Source: Acidobacteriota bacterium (lineage in GTDB: Bacteria > Acidobacteriota > Terriglobia > Acidiferrales > UBA7541). Taken from it: a stretch of DNA of 64,000 nucleotides. A program made the translations under genes and the position numbers. The notes below the pieces were generated by a model. The model saw nothing but the letters and a program-made list of their open reading frames with translations, was not told where the DNA came from and ran no database searches. Location of the stretch: assembly GCA_003225315.1 (NCBI GenBank), contig QHZD01000017.1, forward strand, positions 328,973-392,972, in the 5' to 3' direction. This document shows positions 17,539-25,389 of this stretch, piece by piece (the first letter of the stretch is position 1; each line of letters starts with the position of its first letter).

Positions 17539-17883
17539 TTAATTGGCATGAAATTCGAACTCAACGACCTGCGTGGTTTCTTCCGGCGCAGGCACAAACT
17601 TCCATTCCTTTACAGCATCCTGGCAGGCCTGAACGAGCAAAGGATGACCTCCGACGACCCTAGTGCTTTTCACGCGCCCATCGGGAGTGATGACCACTTC
17701 AATCTTGACCTTGCCCGCGACATTCATTCGCCTGGCGAGTTCCGGATATACCGGCGTGGTCTTGATCTTGACCTTGCGCTTGGATTCATCTGTCGAACCG
17801 GACTGGGCAAATCCGGAAGCGCCCGAAAAAATGAGCGCCGCGGTTGTTACAACGGCCCACTTCCTCCACCGGCTGATTCTCAT
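17539..17883 (-). CDS. TonB C-terminal domain protein, exported, heading chemosensory operon 1
   Basis: I chose the ATG at 17883 (AGGAG nine bases before); it gives a clean signal peptide (RWRK, a hydrophobic stretch, cleavage near GFAQ). The 114-residue product is little more than the TonB C-terminal fold: VYPELARRMNVAGKVKIEVVITPDGRV followed by CQDAVKEWKFVPA. It lacks the N-terminal membrane anchor and long Pro-rich span of a true TonB energy transducer, so it is a free periplasmic TonB-fold protein. The gap to the MCP gene is 78 bases with no obvious terminator, so it may be the first gene of the operon. A -24/-12 promoter lies just upstream. Confidence 0.85.
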   Translation of the reverse strand: MRISRWRKWAVVTTAALIFSGASGFAQSGSTDESKRKVKIKTTPVYPELARRMNVAGKVKIEVVITPDGRVKSTRVVGGHPLLVQACQDAVKEWKFVPAPEETTQVVEFEFHAN

Positions 17884-17929
17884 CGACACCACTCCTAGAA
17901 GGATGTGAAAATTCCCCGCATAAGAGAAG

Positions 17930-17944
17930 GCACGTTGGGTGCCA
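17930..17944 (-). promoter_or_regulatory. sigma54 (-24/-12) promoter for the TonB-domain gene and chemosensory operon 1
   Basis: On the minus strand the sequence reads TGGCACCCAACGTGC: a perfect TGGCAC -24 box, GG-N10-GC spacing, and GTGC at -12. Transcription would start near 17918 and give a leader of about 35 bases. A palindromic operator lies 150 bp upstream. It matches two further candidates in this window. Confidence 0.6.
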
Positions 17945-18063
17945 TGGCGGAGAAGCGCGGGTATAATCGAATGAGGCTCGATCGAACGAGCGTAAGTAAT
18001 GGAAGAAGAGCGAGTTAGGAGAGACTCGGAAGGCAGCGGCAACGCGACTTGGGCGTACCAATT

Positions 18064-18232
18064 GTCTCAGGCGAGCTGATGTTGCCGGACTGAGGTCTCA
18101 GGCTGAGACGCGAGGAGATTGGAGAGCTCGGACGGCTGTAGGCGATTTCGCTACAGGGTGCTGCCTGGCAATTGACTCACATTGAGACTCCCCGGTAGGG
18201 TTAGGGAGAAGCAACGACTCCCATTTTGAGAC
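18064..18232. promoter_or_regulatory. cluster of TGAGAC boxes including a 15-bp palindromic operator
   Basis: The core is GTCTCAGGCTGAGAC at 18095-18109, a GTCTCA-N3-TGAGAC palindrome. Single boxes lie at 18064-18069 (GTCTCA), 18183-18188 and 18227-18232 (TGAGAC). The stretch sits in the 371-bp divergent region between the TonB-domain gene and the histidine kinase gene, at an enhancer-like distance from the minus-strand -24/-12 element. Most likely bound by the NtrC-type regulator encoded downstream; this is inference. I saw no good -24/-12 element in the direction of the kinase gene. Confidence 0.55.
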
Positions 18233-18254
18233 GCGCAGCGCTTCCCCTTTGTCA

Positions 18255-20612
18255 ATGCGCAGAACCAAGACGAGAGAATCGCGACATTCCACGCTCCGGC
18301 GCGGAGGTGTGGAGCTCTCCCCGACGATGTCCAGGCACGCAGAAGAATTAATGGAACTGGCCGTTGAGGCGGCTCAGTCGCGGCATCTGCCGGATTTTCT
18401 GGAACAGTTTGCGCTGCGTTCGACCCGAATGCTGGACGCGACGTGGGGCGGCGTGGCGGTGTACCGTGGACGCGAAACTGAACTTCACGCGATGCCGGGC
18501 GGAGCATCAACAGCGGAAGCGGCCGCGAGCTGGATCATTTCGTGCGCGCGGGACAGCCAGAACGACGTGGAAACTCGCGCGATCCCCAAGGAAACTGCAG
18601 CGGCGTTGGCACTTCCGGAAGAACCGGGAGCGGTCGTCCTGGTGAGGATCGCGGCGAGCGACAATGAGAGGCTGGGAACACTGTGCCTGCTGCGAAAGAG
18701 AAAGACGCTGGGCGCGGACGAAAAACGATTGCTGCATGCGCTGGCGAGCCACGCGGCGCTATCACTGGAAAATTTCCGGCGATTCTCGCAACTGGAACGT
18801 TCGAAACGGCAGTGGGTGGAAGACATCGATGCGATCAGCGACTACATCGTGGTCCACGACCGGACGTGGAATATCGTTCGAACGAACCGGTCGCTCGCAT
18901 CGCACCTTGGCGTGCCGCCCGTAGCGCTGGTCGGCGAAGCCATGAGCAGTTTGCGGCAGATTGCGGAAACGGGAAGCGATCTGCCGTGTCCGTTCTGCCG
19001 CGATACGGAGCGCGCGAAAGAAGAGTACGTGGCGGCGTCGGCGGAGCGCATTTTCCTTGTTTCGACTTCGCGAACGCCGGGCGTGTCTGATGACGACACG
19101 CGCACCATCCACGTATTGAAGGACATAACCGACCGGCGGGAGGCGGAACGGCGGTATCGGGAACTCTTTGACAGTATACAAGAAGGACTATTTTTCGCGA
19201 CGCCGGACGGGAGATTCCTGGACGTAAATGATGCGATGGTGCGCATGCTGGGGTATGCGTCGAGGGAGGAATTGCTGCGCGCGGACGTAAGTCCTCATCT
19301 GTATCCTGTGCCGGAAGCGCGTGACAAGTTTTTGAAGGCGCTTTCGGAACGAGGCGTGTTGCGTAATTACGAGGAAACGTTGCGGCGCAAAGATGGAACG
19401 CTGTTGCACACGCTGCAAAACATCACCGCAGTGCGCGACGCACGCGGACGCATCGCGCAGATTCGCGGGCTGATGCTGGATGTTACGGAACAGAAGACGT
19501 TTCAATCGCAACTGCAGCGGGAGCGGGACTTCAATCAGAAGATCTTGAATACGACGCAGAGCATGATCTTGGTGCTGGATACGGCGGGATTGATCAGTTA
19601 TGCAAACCGGCGCTGCTATGAAACAGGTTATCAGGAAGGCGAACTGATCGGGCACCGGCTGGTGGACTGGGTGGAAGCTTCGCACCGGGAAGATTTCGAC
19701 GCGGCACTGGAGACGACGGCGCATGGACATCAAGTGGAGAATTTGGAGCTGCGGGTGCGGCGGAGCGACGGGTCGATGGGACACTTTTCGATCAGCTTGA
19801 GTCCGATGAGAGACGAGCAGAACGCGGTGAACAGCGTCGTGGTGGTGATGACGGACATCACTGATGCGGCGCTGCTGCAAGCAAAATTGGCTCACAGCGA
19901 AAAAATGGCTACCATTGGGCGGCTGGTTTCCGGCGTGGCGCATGAAGTGAATAACCCGCTGGCGGCGATTCTGGGTTTCACGGATTTGTTGCTGGAGAAT
20001 CCGGAAGTGCCGGGGTCGGCGCGAGAAGATCTGCAGATTATCCTGCAGGAGACGCAGCGAACGAAAGATATCGTGCAGGATTTGCTGAGTTTCGCGCGGC
20101 AGAGGCCGGTGCAACGGGAACTCGTGCAGGTGAATAGCGTTTTGCGGCAGACGATCAAGCTGCGGAGTTATGATTTCGCGAGCCATGGCGTTGAAGTGGT
20201 CGAGGATTTTGAAGAAGCGCTGGCGGCGGCACTGGGCGATTCGCAGCAACTGCAGCAAGTTTTTCTGAACATACTCAATAACGCGTACGATGCGGTGCAG
20301 GAAGCAGGGCAGCGCGGACGCATTAAGATTCACACGCGGCGACAAGCAGAAATGATCGAAGTGGCGATCAGCGATAACGGAACGGGGATTAGTGATCCGC
20401 AGCGCATTTTCGACCCATTTTATACGACGAAGCAAGTGGGCAAAGGGACGGGACTCGGGCTGAGCATTTGCTACGGGATTGTGCGGGCGCATGGCGGGGA
20501 AATTCAATGCTGGAACAATGAACAGGGAGCGGGGAGCACGTTTGTGGTAAGGATTCCTGTGGCAACGGAAGCGGCGCTTGCAGCCGCAGCGACGAAAGAA
20601 GCAGGGCGATGA
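18255..20612 (+). CDS. GAF/multi-PAS sensor histidine kinase (NtrB-like)
   Basis: A soluble kinase of about 785 residues with no membrane helix. Order: GAF-like domain (about 25-170), PAS 1 (about 190-290, containing a CPFC cysteine pair), PAS 2 (about 300-415), PAS 3 (about 425-545), HisKA with phospho-His563 in SGVAHEVNNPLAAILGF, and an HATPase with NILNNAYDAV, DNGTGI and GTGLGLSIC boxes. The HEVNNPL type of H-box is that of NtrB-like kinases that serve NtrC-type regulators. Start uncertain: ATG at 18255, GTG at 18309 and ATG at 18327 are in frame. The stop overlaps the next gene by four bases. The CPFC pair could respond to redox state or bind a cofactor, which is speculation. Confidence 0.92.
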   Translation: MRRTKTRESRHSTLRRGGVELSPTMSRHAEELMELAVEAAQSRHLPDFLEQFALRSTRMLDATWGGVAVYRGRETELHAMPGGASTAEAAASWIISCARDSQNDVETRAIPKETAAALALPEEPGAVVLVRIAASDNERLGTLCLLRKRKTLGADEKRLLHALASHAALSLENFRRFSQLERSKRQWVEDIDAISDYIVVHDRTWNIVRTNRSLASHLGVPPVALVGEAMSSLRQIAETGSDLPCPFCRDTERAKEEYVAASAERIFLVSTSRTPGVSDDDTRTIHVLKDITDRREAERRYRELFDSIQEGLFFATPDGRFLDVNDAMVRMLGYASREELLRADVSPHLYPVPEARDKFLKALSERGVLRNYEETLRRKDGTLLHTLQNITAVRDARGRIAQIRGLMLDVTEQKTFQSQLQRERDFNQKILNTTQSMILVLDTAGLISYANRRCYETGYQEGELIGHRLVDWVEASHREDFDAALETTAHGHQVENLELRVRRSDGSMGHFSISLSPMRDEQNAVNSVVVVMTDITDAALLQAKLAHSEKMATIGRLVSGVAHEVNNPLAAILGFTDLLLENPEVPGSAREDLQIILQETQRTKDIVQDLLSFARQRPVQRELVQVNSVLRQTIKLRSYDFASHGVEVVEDFEEALAAALGDSQQLQQVFLNILNNAYDAVQEAGQRGRIKIHTRRQAEMIEVAISDNGTGISDPQRIFDPFYTTKQVGKGTGLGLSICYGIVRAHGGEIQCWNNEQGAGSTFVVRIPVATEAALAAAATKEAGR

Positions 20613-21007
20613 AGGCGCAACAGGCGTTGTGGACGGGCGGGCCGATCCTGCTCATCGAAGATGAGCCATCGGTCACCGCGTTTTTGCGGGCGGCGCTGGA
20701 ACGCAAGGGATACGACGTGGTGAATGCTTCGTCGGGCGCGGAAGGATTGCAGAGGCTTTCGAATGGGCGGTACGCGGGCGTGATTTCCGACATTCGAATG
20801 CCCGGCGCGGTAAACGGGGCAGAAGTGCACGGGTGGATTCAGAAAAACCGGCCTGAATTGAAGGCGCGTATTATTTTGATCAGCGGTGACACGGCGAACA
20901 GCGATACACAGGCCTTTCTGGCACAGAGTGGAACGCCGTGCATCGAGAAGCCTTTTCGGGTGCAGCAACTGATATCAATGGTGGAAAAGACATTCGGGAA
21001 GCCATGA
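20609..21007 (+). CDS. single-domain response regulator between kinase and sigma54 activator
   Basis: A 132-residue receiver: LLIEDEP acid pocket at 14-20, Asp61 in ISDIRMPG, ISGD and the IEKPF Lys motif. A two-residue insertion follows the acceptor site (MPGAVNGAEV). There is no output domain. ATGA overlaps link it to the kinase before and the activator after, so all three are one transcript. It may serve as an intermediate or phosphate sink in the relay. Confidence 0.92.
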   Translation: MKAQQALWTGGPILLIEDEPSVTAFLRAALERKGYDVVNASSGAEGLQRLSNGRYAGVISDIRMPGAVNGAEVHGWIQKNRPELKARIILISGDTANSDTQAFLAQSGTPCIEKPFRVQQLISMVEKTFGKP

Positions 21008-22416
21008 GCGACGAGATGAAAACACGACTGCTGGTGGTGGATGACGAACAGAGCATCCGCCGCCTGTGCATGACCATCGGAAACACTTTGGGATATGTGT
21101 GCGCCGAGGCCGAAAGTGCGGAAGCGGCGCTGGCGCGGCTCGATACCGAAACGCCGGACCTGCTACTCACCGACCTGAAGCTGCCCAATATGTCCGGGGT
21201 GGAGTTGCTGAAGCAAACTAAACAGCTTTTGCCGCATACCGAAGTTGCGATTATGACCGGCCACGGCTCGATCGAATCCGCTGTGGATGCGATGAAGCTG
21301 GGGGCGTATGACTACATCGAAAAGCCGTTTCGTGTGGAGAAAATGCGGCTATTGCTGCAGCGGATGGCAGAAAAGGTGCGCCTGGTCACTGAAAATGAGT
21401 TTTTGCGCGAGCGGGTTACGACGGAAGAGAATCTCGACGGAATCATCGGCAGCTCCGCAAATATCCAAGACGTTTTGCGGATGATTTCCAGGCTGAAAGA
21501 CACTCGGACACCCGTACTGATTTCCGGCGAGAGCGGCACGGGAAAAGAACTTGCGGCTCGGGCGATTCACTTCCGGGGAGCCATGGCAAAGACGCCGTTC
21601 GTAGCGGTCGATTGCGGCTCGCTGGTGCCGACACTGATGGAAAGCGAACTTTTCGGATACGAGAAAGGCGCCTTTACCGGCGCGACTAAGTCGAAGGCCG
21701 GTCTCTTCCAGTCAGCGGATGGCGGGACAATTTTTCTTGACGAAATCGGTGAGCTGCCCCTGGAAATGCAGGCAAAATTACTCCGTGTCTTGCAGGAGAA
21801 AGAAGTGCGACCTGTGGGTAGCAACGAGAAGGTGAACGTCGACGTTCGTGTGATAGCGGCGACAAACCGCGATCTGGAGGCCGCCTATCGCGCTGGAACG
21901 TTTCGCAAGGACCTGTATTTTAGGCTGAATGTAGTGACCGTGCACCTCCCTCCCCTGCGCGAGCGCCGTTCGGACATACCGGTTCTGGTTCATCATTTTC
22001 TGGATCGCTACGCCAAGGGATCGCATATTCAGGTTACGGCCGCGGCTATGAAGAGCCTGCTGCACTACGACTGGCCAGGGAACGTCCGCGAGCTGGAGAA
22101 TTGCATCGCGCGCGCGGTGACACTGGGAGACGGAAAAATCATCGATGTCGCCGATTTGCCGCCCGCAATTCGGAGCGAACAGGCAGATTCAGGGATCGTG
22201 CTATCGCAGGACGCCTCCAATTTGTCCACCACAGCGCTTGCAGAGATGGAGCGAATGACGATTCTGCGTGTTTTTGAGCAGGCGAACGGCGACAAAGCGC
22301 TGGCGGGAAAGATGCTCGGAATCAGCCGCGCGACGCTGTATCGAAAACTGAAGAGGTACAACATCGCGCTAAGGGCAAGTGGCGGAGCTGATGAGCCGCA
22401 AGTGGCTCCCCAGTAG
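21004..22416 (+). CDS. NtrC-type sigma54-dependent response regulator
   Basis: I placed the start at the ATG at 21004 that overlaps the previous stop (ATGA). The 470 residues comprise a receiver (VVDDE at 11-15, Asp57 in LLTDLKLP, IEKPF), an AAA+ domain with Walker A GESGTGKE at 175-182, the sigma54-contacting GAFTGA loop at 222-227 and Walker B GTIFLDEIGEL, and a C-terminal Fis-type helix-turn-helix (KALAGKMLGISRATLYRKLKRY). All parts are intact. Proteins of this family bind palindromic enhancers 80-150 bp upstream of -24/-12 promoters; three such pairs flank this gene, making it the prime candidate for controlling both chemosensory operons. Confidence 0.95.
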   Translation: MSDEMKTRLLVVDDEQSIRRLCMTIGNTLGYVCAEAESAEAALARLDTETPDLLLTDLKLPNMSGVELLKQTKQLLPHTEVAIMTGHGSIESAVDAMKLGAYDYIEKPFRVEKMRLLLQRMAEKVRLVTENEFLRERVTTEENLDGIIGSSANIQDVLRMISRLKDTRTPVLISGESGTGKELAARAIHFRGAMAKTPFVAVDCGSLVPTLMESELFGYEKGAFTGATKSKAGLFQSADGGTIFLDEIGELPLEMQAKLLRVLQEKEVRPVGSNEKVNVDVRVIAATNRDLEAAYRAGTFRKDLYFRLNVVTVHLPPLRERRSDIPVLVHHFLDRYAKGSHIQVTAAAMKSLLHYDWPGNVRELENCIARAVTLGDGKIIDVADLPPAIRSEQADSGIVLSQDASNLSTTALAEMERMTILRVFEQANGDKALAGKMLGISRATLYRKLKRYNIALRASGGADEPQVAPQ

Positions 22417-22425
22417 CGATACAAC

Positions 22426-22496
22426 GTCTCAAACCAGTTCCTCTGGGGACCCCCGGATACGTCGCGCTGTGAGACGGAAACGTTTCACGGTGAGAC
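22426..22496 (+). promoter_or_regulatory. TGAGAC boxes with palindromic operator upstream of the PilZ-like gene
   Basis: GTCTCA at 22426-22431, TGAGAC at 22470-22475, and the palindrome GTTTCACGGTGAGAC at 22482-22496 (one base off the 18095 site). The palindrome ends 82 bp before the -24 element at 22578. A further half-palindrome, GTCTCACGCGGTGAG, lies at 22616-22630, downstream of the -12 box. Confidence 0.55.
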
Positions 22497-22577
22497 GACT
22501 GAGCCAGCAAGACACACCGAGAGAATCTTAAGCCTCAGCATTTCTGCAAGTTGCAACGGATGGGCCCTCTTATCCAT

Positions 22578-22595
22578 TTGGCGGCCAGCGTGCAT
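22578..22595 (+). promoter_or_regulatory. sigma54 (-24/-12) promoter upstream of the PilZ-like gene
   Basis: TTGGCGGCCAGCGTGCAT: GG at 22580-22581 and GC at 22592-22593 with exactly 10 bases between. TGGC and TGCA match the consensus; the AC of TGGCAC is replaced by GG. The start would be near 22605. Weaker than the other two candidates, but the same spacing and the CGTGC core recur. Confidence 0.45.
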
Positions 22596-22686
22596 CTCTG
22601 TCAGCGGAAGTCTACGTCTCACGCGGTGAGTAGTGTGTCTTGCCGTAAGAGATGGAGTCGAATCTGGCTGTAGGGCGAGAGGGAAC

Positions 22687-23040
22687 GTGGGGAAATCCAG
22701 CGGTCTGGCACTCACAGCAAATGGGCAAGATTGCGCAGAGCAGTTGGCGCGTTTCTTTCCACATGCACGGCCAATTCGAATTCCGGTGCAAGTGATCACA
22801 CGGCGCGGAGGTGCAACCAGCCTTCGCGAGGCCGCGGTCGTGGAATATGGCGGCCCGGAGCACGCAATTTTCGTGTCAAACCTGCCTTTGGAGTTCGACG
22901 ATCACGTGCGAATCGAAGCAACTGGAGAAGGGCGGCCGACGGAAGCAACTGTCGTCGGCGTGCAATATCACGAAGGACGCAAAGCGGTGGCCGTCCGATT
23001 CTTGCAAGGCCCCTGCGACTGGGTGGTGACACAGCCGTGA
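22687..23040 (+). CDS. PilZ-like small beta-barrel protein
   Basis: GTG at 22687 with GAGAGG before it; GTG at 22633 in the same frame is an alternative start. The product (about 117 residues) has PilZ-type strands: RIPVQVITRRGG near the start, VRIEATGEGRPTEATVVGVQY, then AVAVRFLQGPCDWVV. The RxxxR motif is not kept (RPIR) and no clear [D/N]xSxxG is visible, so it may not bind c-di-GMP. It overlaps the next gene by four bases (GTGA). PilZ fold proteins are common partners of type IV pili and chemosensory arrays. Confidence 0.65.
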   Translation: MGKSSGLALTANGQDCAEQLARFFPHARPIRIPVQVITRRGGATSLREAAVVEYGGPEHAIFVSNLPLEFDDHVRIEATGEGRPTEATVVGVQYHEGRKAVAVRFLQGPCDWVVTQP

Positions 23041-24515
23041 CCAAGACGACTACGTTGAATATCCCGGCTCCGGCTCGATCGGAAAGTCCACGTCAGGCGC
23101 AATGGAAAGAAGCGCGGGCGGTGTTCCCGATCTACCTGGCGTTGGCGAAACAGCTGGAGATCGAAATTCCCTTTACGCAAGCGAAGCGTAACCTTCCGGA
23201 GAAACCGGACCTGGAGATCTTCAGCCAGGTGCACGAATGGCTGGATTCGATGGACCAGCGCGTGTTGGTGCATCAACTCCGTCATCTGCTGCAGATGACT
23301 ACGCTCAACGCCAGTGAAACAGGACTGCGCGCGCTGATTCAACGCCACCTACGCAAGACCAAGAAGAGCACCGTCGACCGAGACAAGATCGATTTCCTTC
23401 TGGTGCAATACTTCGCGCTGTGCGCGCCTGCGAAAATCTACCACAAACAGATTGAACCAGCAGACGTCGCGCACGTCATGGAGCCGGTCCTTGGCGAGGT
23501 AGATCCAGCCCCGCTCGCATGGTGCGCGCCATTAGAGCAGATGATCGAGTCGTTGAAGGCCCTCCGCAGCTTGCGGGAGATTCTAAAAACGAACTTTATC
23601 GAGCAGGGTCGCAAAGTGAAGGAAACGGCCGGGGGAATGTTCTACGATCCCGCGGCATTGGTGGCCTTTATCCGCTTTAATTTTCTCCTCCGCCGGACGC
23701 TGATTGAGCTGATGCATGCGGACTTGATCGCAATTCGCGCCGGACTCAGCCAGTTGCAATCCGCCGGTGTACGTACCATCGACTGCCACCGTTTAGGGCT
23801 TTCTGCGTCAGAACCACTAACAAAGATTTTGACGATTGCCGAAGAATGGAAACAGCCCTTCCAGAAAGAGTACACGGAAAGGTCTGTCAGCCAAGCGTTC
23901 GATAAGCTGCTCGGGCTCCGCGCGGACGTGGAGCAAGCGCTGGAGAAGGCAGTCGGAAAAGCGGGCGAAGGCGCAATTCAGCAATTACCAGGTCAACCGG
24001 CGAAATCAACCCCGGCGGCGAGGAAAACTTCCCAGGGACCCGCCGCTCCCAAAGCCAACGCGAAAACGAAGGAACGCCCTGTGGCTGGAGCCGCAGAGCC
24101 AGATTCCGCGGTAGCGCTGGACTTCGAAAACTGCATGGAACAGATTTGGGAGCAACTGATAGCGACGCCTCCTACACGTGGAAGGTCGATGACCACCGTC
24201 AAGATCGGCGGGGCGCGAATTCTGCTGTCCTCCTGGGAAGTAACAGCCTTCGTCAGCGAAGACGGGCCGTCCGCAGAAGATTTGCGACGCGCCGTCGTAG
24301 CCCGCGTGCTGGTCACCGCGGCGATGGAATCCGCCAAGGAAACTGGTAACGCCACCTCGCTTGACCGAGCAATGAACATGGCGCGAGTTGAAGTCACTCG
24401 CTTGCAGGAGCGCGTGGATGTGGCCAAGCAAGCGAAGGACACGGAGGCGGCGGTAAACCTAGGGATTAGTACGAAACGTCTGCTTTCAACGCTGGACGAA
24501 GCAGAAAAACTGTAG
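23037..24515 (+). CDS. uncharacterised 492-aa helical protein in the chemosensory locus
   Basis: GTG at 23037, coupled to the PilZ-like gene by a GTGA overlap; a longer frame starting 306 bases earlier would run through that gene and is rejected. No known domain is recognised. Residues about 15-325 are helical, with hydrophobic and charged residues in regular order. About 325-358 form an Ala/Lys/Pro/Thr-rich linker. About 358-492 form a second helical domain with a strand-like GGARILLSSWEVTAFV. No signal peptide or membrane helix. Expected to act in the cytoplasm with the PilZ-like protein or the receptor array, by context only. Confidence 0.8.
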   Translation: MTKTTTLNIPAPARSESPRQAQWKEARAVFPIYLALAKQLEIEIPFTQAKRNLPEKPDLEIFSQVHEWLDSMDQRVLVHQLRHLLQMTTLNASETGLRALIQRHLRKTKKSTVDRDKIDFLLVQYFALCAPAKIYHKQIEPADVAHVMEPVLGEVDPAPLAWCAPLEQMIESLKALRSLREILKTNFIEQGRKVKETAGGMFYDPAALVAFIRFNFLLRRTLIELMHADLIAIRAGLSQLQSAGVRTIDCHRLGLSASEPLTKILTIAEEWKQPFQKEYTERSVSQAFDKLLGLRADVEQALEKAVGKAGEGAIQQLPGQPAKSTPAARKTSQGPAAPKANAKTKERPVAGAAEPDSAVALDFENCMEQIWEQLIATPPTRGRSMTTVKIGGARILLSSWEVTAFVSEDGPSAEDLRRAVVARVLVTAAMESAKETGNATSLDRAMNMARVEVTRLQERVDVAKQAKDTEAAVNLGISTKRLLSTLDEAEKL

Positions 24516-24571
24516 CCGATGGCGAACTGCTCCGGCCACGCCGGAGAGAAACTCCAGGGAGCTGCTCTTCA

Positions 24572-25255
24572 TTGCGACACGCCAACGTAGTCATCCTGAC
24601 CGATGATAGCGAATTTGCCCGGCTGCTTACGGCCTGCTGGCAGGCCGAACGCCAGGCTCCGAACATTACTGTGCTCAACAGCGATTCATGGCATGAACAG
24701 AATGCGCCGTCGCACGATCTTGTCGTTGTTGGACCTGTCAGCAAAGGAAAAATTACCGGCGTATTGAGGTCGCTCGAACCTGCGACCGCGGTGATTCTCT
24801 GTATTCCGGCTGATTCACAGGAGTTTGGCCAATTGCGAGCGAAATACCCAAGACTGCTGCACATTCCGCTTCGCGAAGATTGGGCGCAAACACTTCTACT
24901 CGTCGCCGGTGAATCTTTGCGCCGGGCGAAGGCTCTACAGATCGCGCGGCAGGCGGAGCGAAACGCCGCCAAGAACGGGAACCACGCCACGCTTGGACGC
25001 TACATGCTGGAGATGAAGCACAGCGTAAATAACGCGCTGACTTCCGTTCTGGGGAATGCCGAATTGCTCCTTCTGGAGCCCGGGCAACTCTCTGCACAGT
25101 CGCTCGCGCAAATCAAAACCATGCACAGTATGGCACTGCGAATCAACGAGGTGATGCAGCGTTTCTCATCGCTTGCGAGCGAGATGCAGGAAGCTGAGAA
25201 TGCATCTCAAGCTGAGACGGAAGAGGCAGCCGGGTCGACCACCCGGCGCCGCTGA
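24572..25255 (+). CDS. receiver-like plus HisKA protein lacking a kinase ATPase domain
   Basis: TTG start at 24572 after GGGAG. The first 115 residues look like a receiver fold (VVILTDDSEFARLL at the start) but the acceptor region reads LVVVGPVSKG, without the usual Asp, so it is a pseudo-receiver. Residues about 145-205 form a HisKA-type helical hairpin with LEMKHSVNNALTSVLGNAELLL, where His sits in the phospho-acceptor place. There is no HATPase domain, so it cannot make its own phosphate; it may dimerise or accept phosphate from another kinase. The 3' end carries the operator palindrome for the next promoter. Sure of the fold hints, unsure of the role. Confidence 0.75.
   Translation: MRHANVVILTDDSEFARLLTACWQAERQAPNITVLNSDSWHEQNAPSHDLVVVGPVSKGKITGVLRSLEPATAVILCIPADSQEFGQLRAKYPRLLHIPLREDWAQTLLLVAGESLRRAKALQIARQAERNAAKNGNHATLGRYMLEMKHSVNNALTSVLGNAELLLLEPGQLSAQSLAQIKTMHSMALRINEVMQRFSSLASEMQEAENASQAETEEAAGSTTRRR
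25204..25218 (+). promoter_or_regulatory. palindromic operator inside the 3' end of the HisKA gene
   Basis: ATCTCAAGCTGAGAC: the third RTYTCA-N3-TGAGAC palindrome, one base off the 18095 site in the half-sites. It ends 117 bp before the -24/-12 element at 25336. It lies within coding sequence, encoding part of an Ala/Glu-rich tail. Confidence 0.5.
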
Positions 25256-25335
25256 GGCCCTCCCTAAACCGCTGTAACCTGCTCATTTACTGATACTTGC
25301 CATAACACGACACAAGGGCACGCGGAACCCAAAAG

Positions 25336-25352
25336 CTGGCTCCCGACGTGCA
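25336..25352 (+). promoter_or_regulatory. sigma54 (-24/-12) promoter for chemosensory operon 2
   Basis: CTGGCTCCCGACGTGCA: GG at 25338-25339, GC at 25350-25351, ten bases between. The -24 box matches TGGCAC in five of six bases and TGCA is present at -12. Transcription would start about 25361, 29 bases before the GTG start of the first operon gene. Confidence 0.6.
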
Positions 25353-25389
25353 CCTCTACTCTGTGGACAACTATGGGGAGAGCACGGCT

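Noticed and set aside
18160-18220. possible sigma54 elements in the direction of the histidine kinase gene
   Set aside because: GG-N10-GC pairs occur (for example AGGG...AGAAGC), but none keeps TGGC at -24 together with TGC at -12.
19188-20507. 439-codon open frame on the minus strand
   Set aside because: Antisense to the PAS domains and kinase core of the sensor kinase; His/Arg/Gln-rich composition typical of a shadow frame.
22699-22716. CTGGCACTCACAGCAAAT as a sigma54 promoter
   Set aside because: Only eight bases lie between GG and GC, not ten, and it is inside the PilZ-like coding region.
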